This document shows, piece by piece, positions 62,794-64,000 of a DNA stretch of 64,000 nt. The first letter of the stretch is position 1. Each line of letters begins with the position of its first letter. The stretch lies in contig VGVQ01000006.1 of NCBI GenBank assembly GCA_016874005.1, positions 1 to 64,000 on the forward strand. Reading direction: 5' to 3'. This DNA comes from Gemmatimonadota bacterium. Its GTDB lineage: Bacteria; Gemmatimonadota; Gemmatimonadetes; Gemmatimonadales; GWC2-71-9. The position numbers and the translations under genes were made by a program. The notes under the pieces are model-generated. The model saw only the letters and a list, made by a program, of their open reading frames with translations. It had not been told where the DNA came from and did not search any database.

Positions 62794-64000
62794 GCCGAGG
62801 GACTCCCATTCGCCAGTAGCTCCGCCACGCCGTGAATCGGCGTCGCGGGGTCGAGGCGCGCGAGCACCCCGCTGTTGCCTTTGCGCTCCGCGACCCGCCG
62901 CACCACGTCGAGGTACTTCGGGACGACCACCCGCTCCGACCAATAGGTCTGGAAGGCGTTCCGGCCGGCCTCCGCCGAGCGCCGCACCAGACCGGGATCG
63001 GACCCGAACCGATCCATCGCCTGGGCCAGTTCGGCCGGGGTCTCGAAGAGGAGCCCGGCCCCACTCGTCTCGATCAACTCCGGGAACGGGCCGAGCCGCC
63101 GCGCGATGACCGGGGTTCCTTGCCGGAACGCCTCGATCAGGATGATGCCGAAGGTCTCGAAGCACACCGAGGGCACCACCAACGCCATGGCGTGCTGGTA
63201 GTACCGCTTCAAGGCCTCGACCGGAACCCGGCCGAGGAAGTGGACCCGGTATTGGCCGGCGGCTTGGGCCCTGAGGGTTTCACCGTACTCCCCGTCGCCA
63301 GCCACCACCAGATCGGGACCTTCGTCGCCCCGGAAGAGGGGGAGCACGTCGTCGAGCCCCTTGATCTTCTCCAGCCGGCCGACGAACAGGAAGTACGGCC
63401 TCGGATGGGGGGCCGCTCCGAGCGGTGCCGCCGACCCCTCGGTGTCCTCGAGGAAGTACGGCACCACCTCCATCGGCGGCGCGAAGCCGAACTCCCGGTG
63501 TTTCCGGCGGCTGAACTCGCTCATCGCGATGAAGGCGTCGATGTGACGGGACTCCCGCTCCAGGAGGCCGGTCATCCGCCACCACTGGGGCGGCCGCCGA
63601 TAGGTCAGCTGGCACTTGAGGCACTCTCGGCCGGTGCACAGCTCCCGATTGTGGCGCCAGAGCACGTGGCTCGGACAGACCAGCCAATGCTCGTGAGCCA
63701 TGTACAACTTGATCCCCTGACCATAACGGAACAGGCCGGGCCCGCCGACCAGCGAGACGTTGTGGAAGTTGATCACCTCGAAGCGGCCCGCCTCGAGCAA
63801 TCTCCCGATCCGCGGCCCGTTGACGATCGGCCGGCCCAACTGCTGGGTCAAGAACGGCGACAGGGTGCCCAGCCCGCTCCTCAACGAGACCACCTCGACG
63901 CCGGCGGGGTCGACCACGGGGTCGGGGGCCGGGCCGCGACGGAGGGCGCTGAAGGCGTCGGCGTCGTGGATGACGGTGACCTGGTGGCCGGCCCGCACCA
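62790..64000 (-). CDS. Glycosyltransferase family 4 (partial, N-terminus beyond the window)
   Basis: At least 403 residues. The GT-B fold's C-terminal domain shows YFLFVGRLEKIKGLDDVL and the Ex7E motif in ETFGIILIEAFRQG. The N-terminal domain enters the window at RAGHQVTVIHDADAF, so 20-30 residues are probably missing. An unusual Cys-containing insertion (CTGRECLKCQ) lies near the domain join. It would transfer a sugar to a lipid-linked acceptor. Confidence 0.88.
   Translation of the reverse strand, partial: VRAGHQVTVIHDADAFSALRRGPAPDPVVDPAGVEVVSLRSGLGTLSPFLTQQLGRPIVNGPRIGRLLEAGRFEVINFHNVSLVGGPGLFRYGQGIKLYMAHEHWLVCPSHVLWRHNRELCTGRECLKCQLTYRRPPQWWRMTGLLERESRHIDAFIAMSEFSRRKHREFGFAPPMEVVPYFLEDTEGSAAPLGAAPHPRPYFLFVGRLEKIKGLDDVLPLFRGDEGPDLVVAGDGEYGETLRAQAAGQYRVHFLGRVPVEALKRYYQHAMALVVPSVCFETFGIILIEAFRQGTPVIARRLGPFPELIETSGAGLLFETPAELAQAMDRFGSDPGLVRRSAEAGRNAFQTYWSERVVVPKYLDVVRRVAERKGNSGVLARLDPATPIHGVAELLANGSPSA

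Overview
The window is high-GC bacterial chromosome with a diderm (Gram-negative type) gene set: a Kdo transferase, an Mla phospholipid transporter, a TonB-dependent receptor, several small outer-membrane beta-barrels and many lipoproteins. The sigma factor resembles the short primary sigma of Bacteroidota, MetRS has the Thermus-type Cys/Cys/Cys/His zinc site, and promoters look like TTGAC-N17-TANNTT. Taken together with the imuA-imuB-dnaE2 cassette and the very high GC, I infer a member of Gemmatimonadota or a close relative; this is an inference from gene content, not a phylogeny.

Region by region. 1-5963: end of an upstream gene, metG, an M23 peptidase, a lipoprotein, a DsbA-like thioredoxin protein and a PAS-GGDEF-EAL protein. 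6146-11292: mutagenic repair cassette imuA-imuB-dnaE2. 11370-16538: membrane proteins, including an antiporter/170-aa protein/CPBP protease operon on the minus strand. That operon has been split by a segment carrying a secreted triple-repeat protein and flanked by a duplicated junction. 16539-20512: waaA, a Bor-like lipoprotein and three beta-barrel genes. 20548-24699: F1 ATP synthase genes atpA-G-D-C with no F0 or delta genes beside them. 24811-29422: a tightly overlapping minus-strand run sigma factor - mlaE - mlaF - mlaD - Nudix - AraC-type regulator. 29532-32013: seven tRNA genes and an alkaline-phosphatase-superfamily gene with a CTG start.

32117-37591: DUF4249-like lipoprotein plus TonB receptor, then a PAS hybrid histidine kinase facing a 65-residue stand-alone DHp protein. 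37604-45930: M50 protease, rho, ruvX, mltG, a leucine/ketone-body set (HMG-CoA lyase, scoA, scoB), a frameshifted RlmI-type methyltransferase and an unknown gene. 46222-48461: tdh-kbl threonine degradation. 48765-51671: a beta-barrel, an AAG-type DNA glycosylase (CTG start) and a NYN/LOTUS RNA-binding protein.

51876-64000: a surface-polysaccharide locus, nearly all on the minus strand with 4-bp gene overlaps: glycosyltransferases, polysaccharide deacetylase, nucleotide-sugar epimerases, a sulfotransferase, a CysQ-CysC fusion that would both make PAPS and clear PAP, a sulfatase-like membrane protein and several small membrane proteins. At its left end a transketolase 5' fragment is joined directly to a wecB 3' fragment, which is a deletion scar or an assembly join. 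The module reads as synthesis and export of a sulfated, partly deacetylated polysaccharide (inference).

No CRISPR array, insertion sequence, prophage or rRNA gene was seen.
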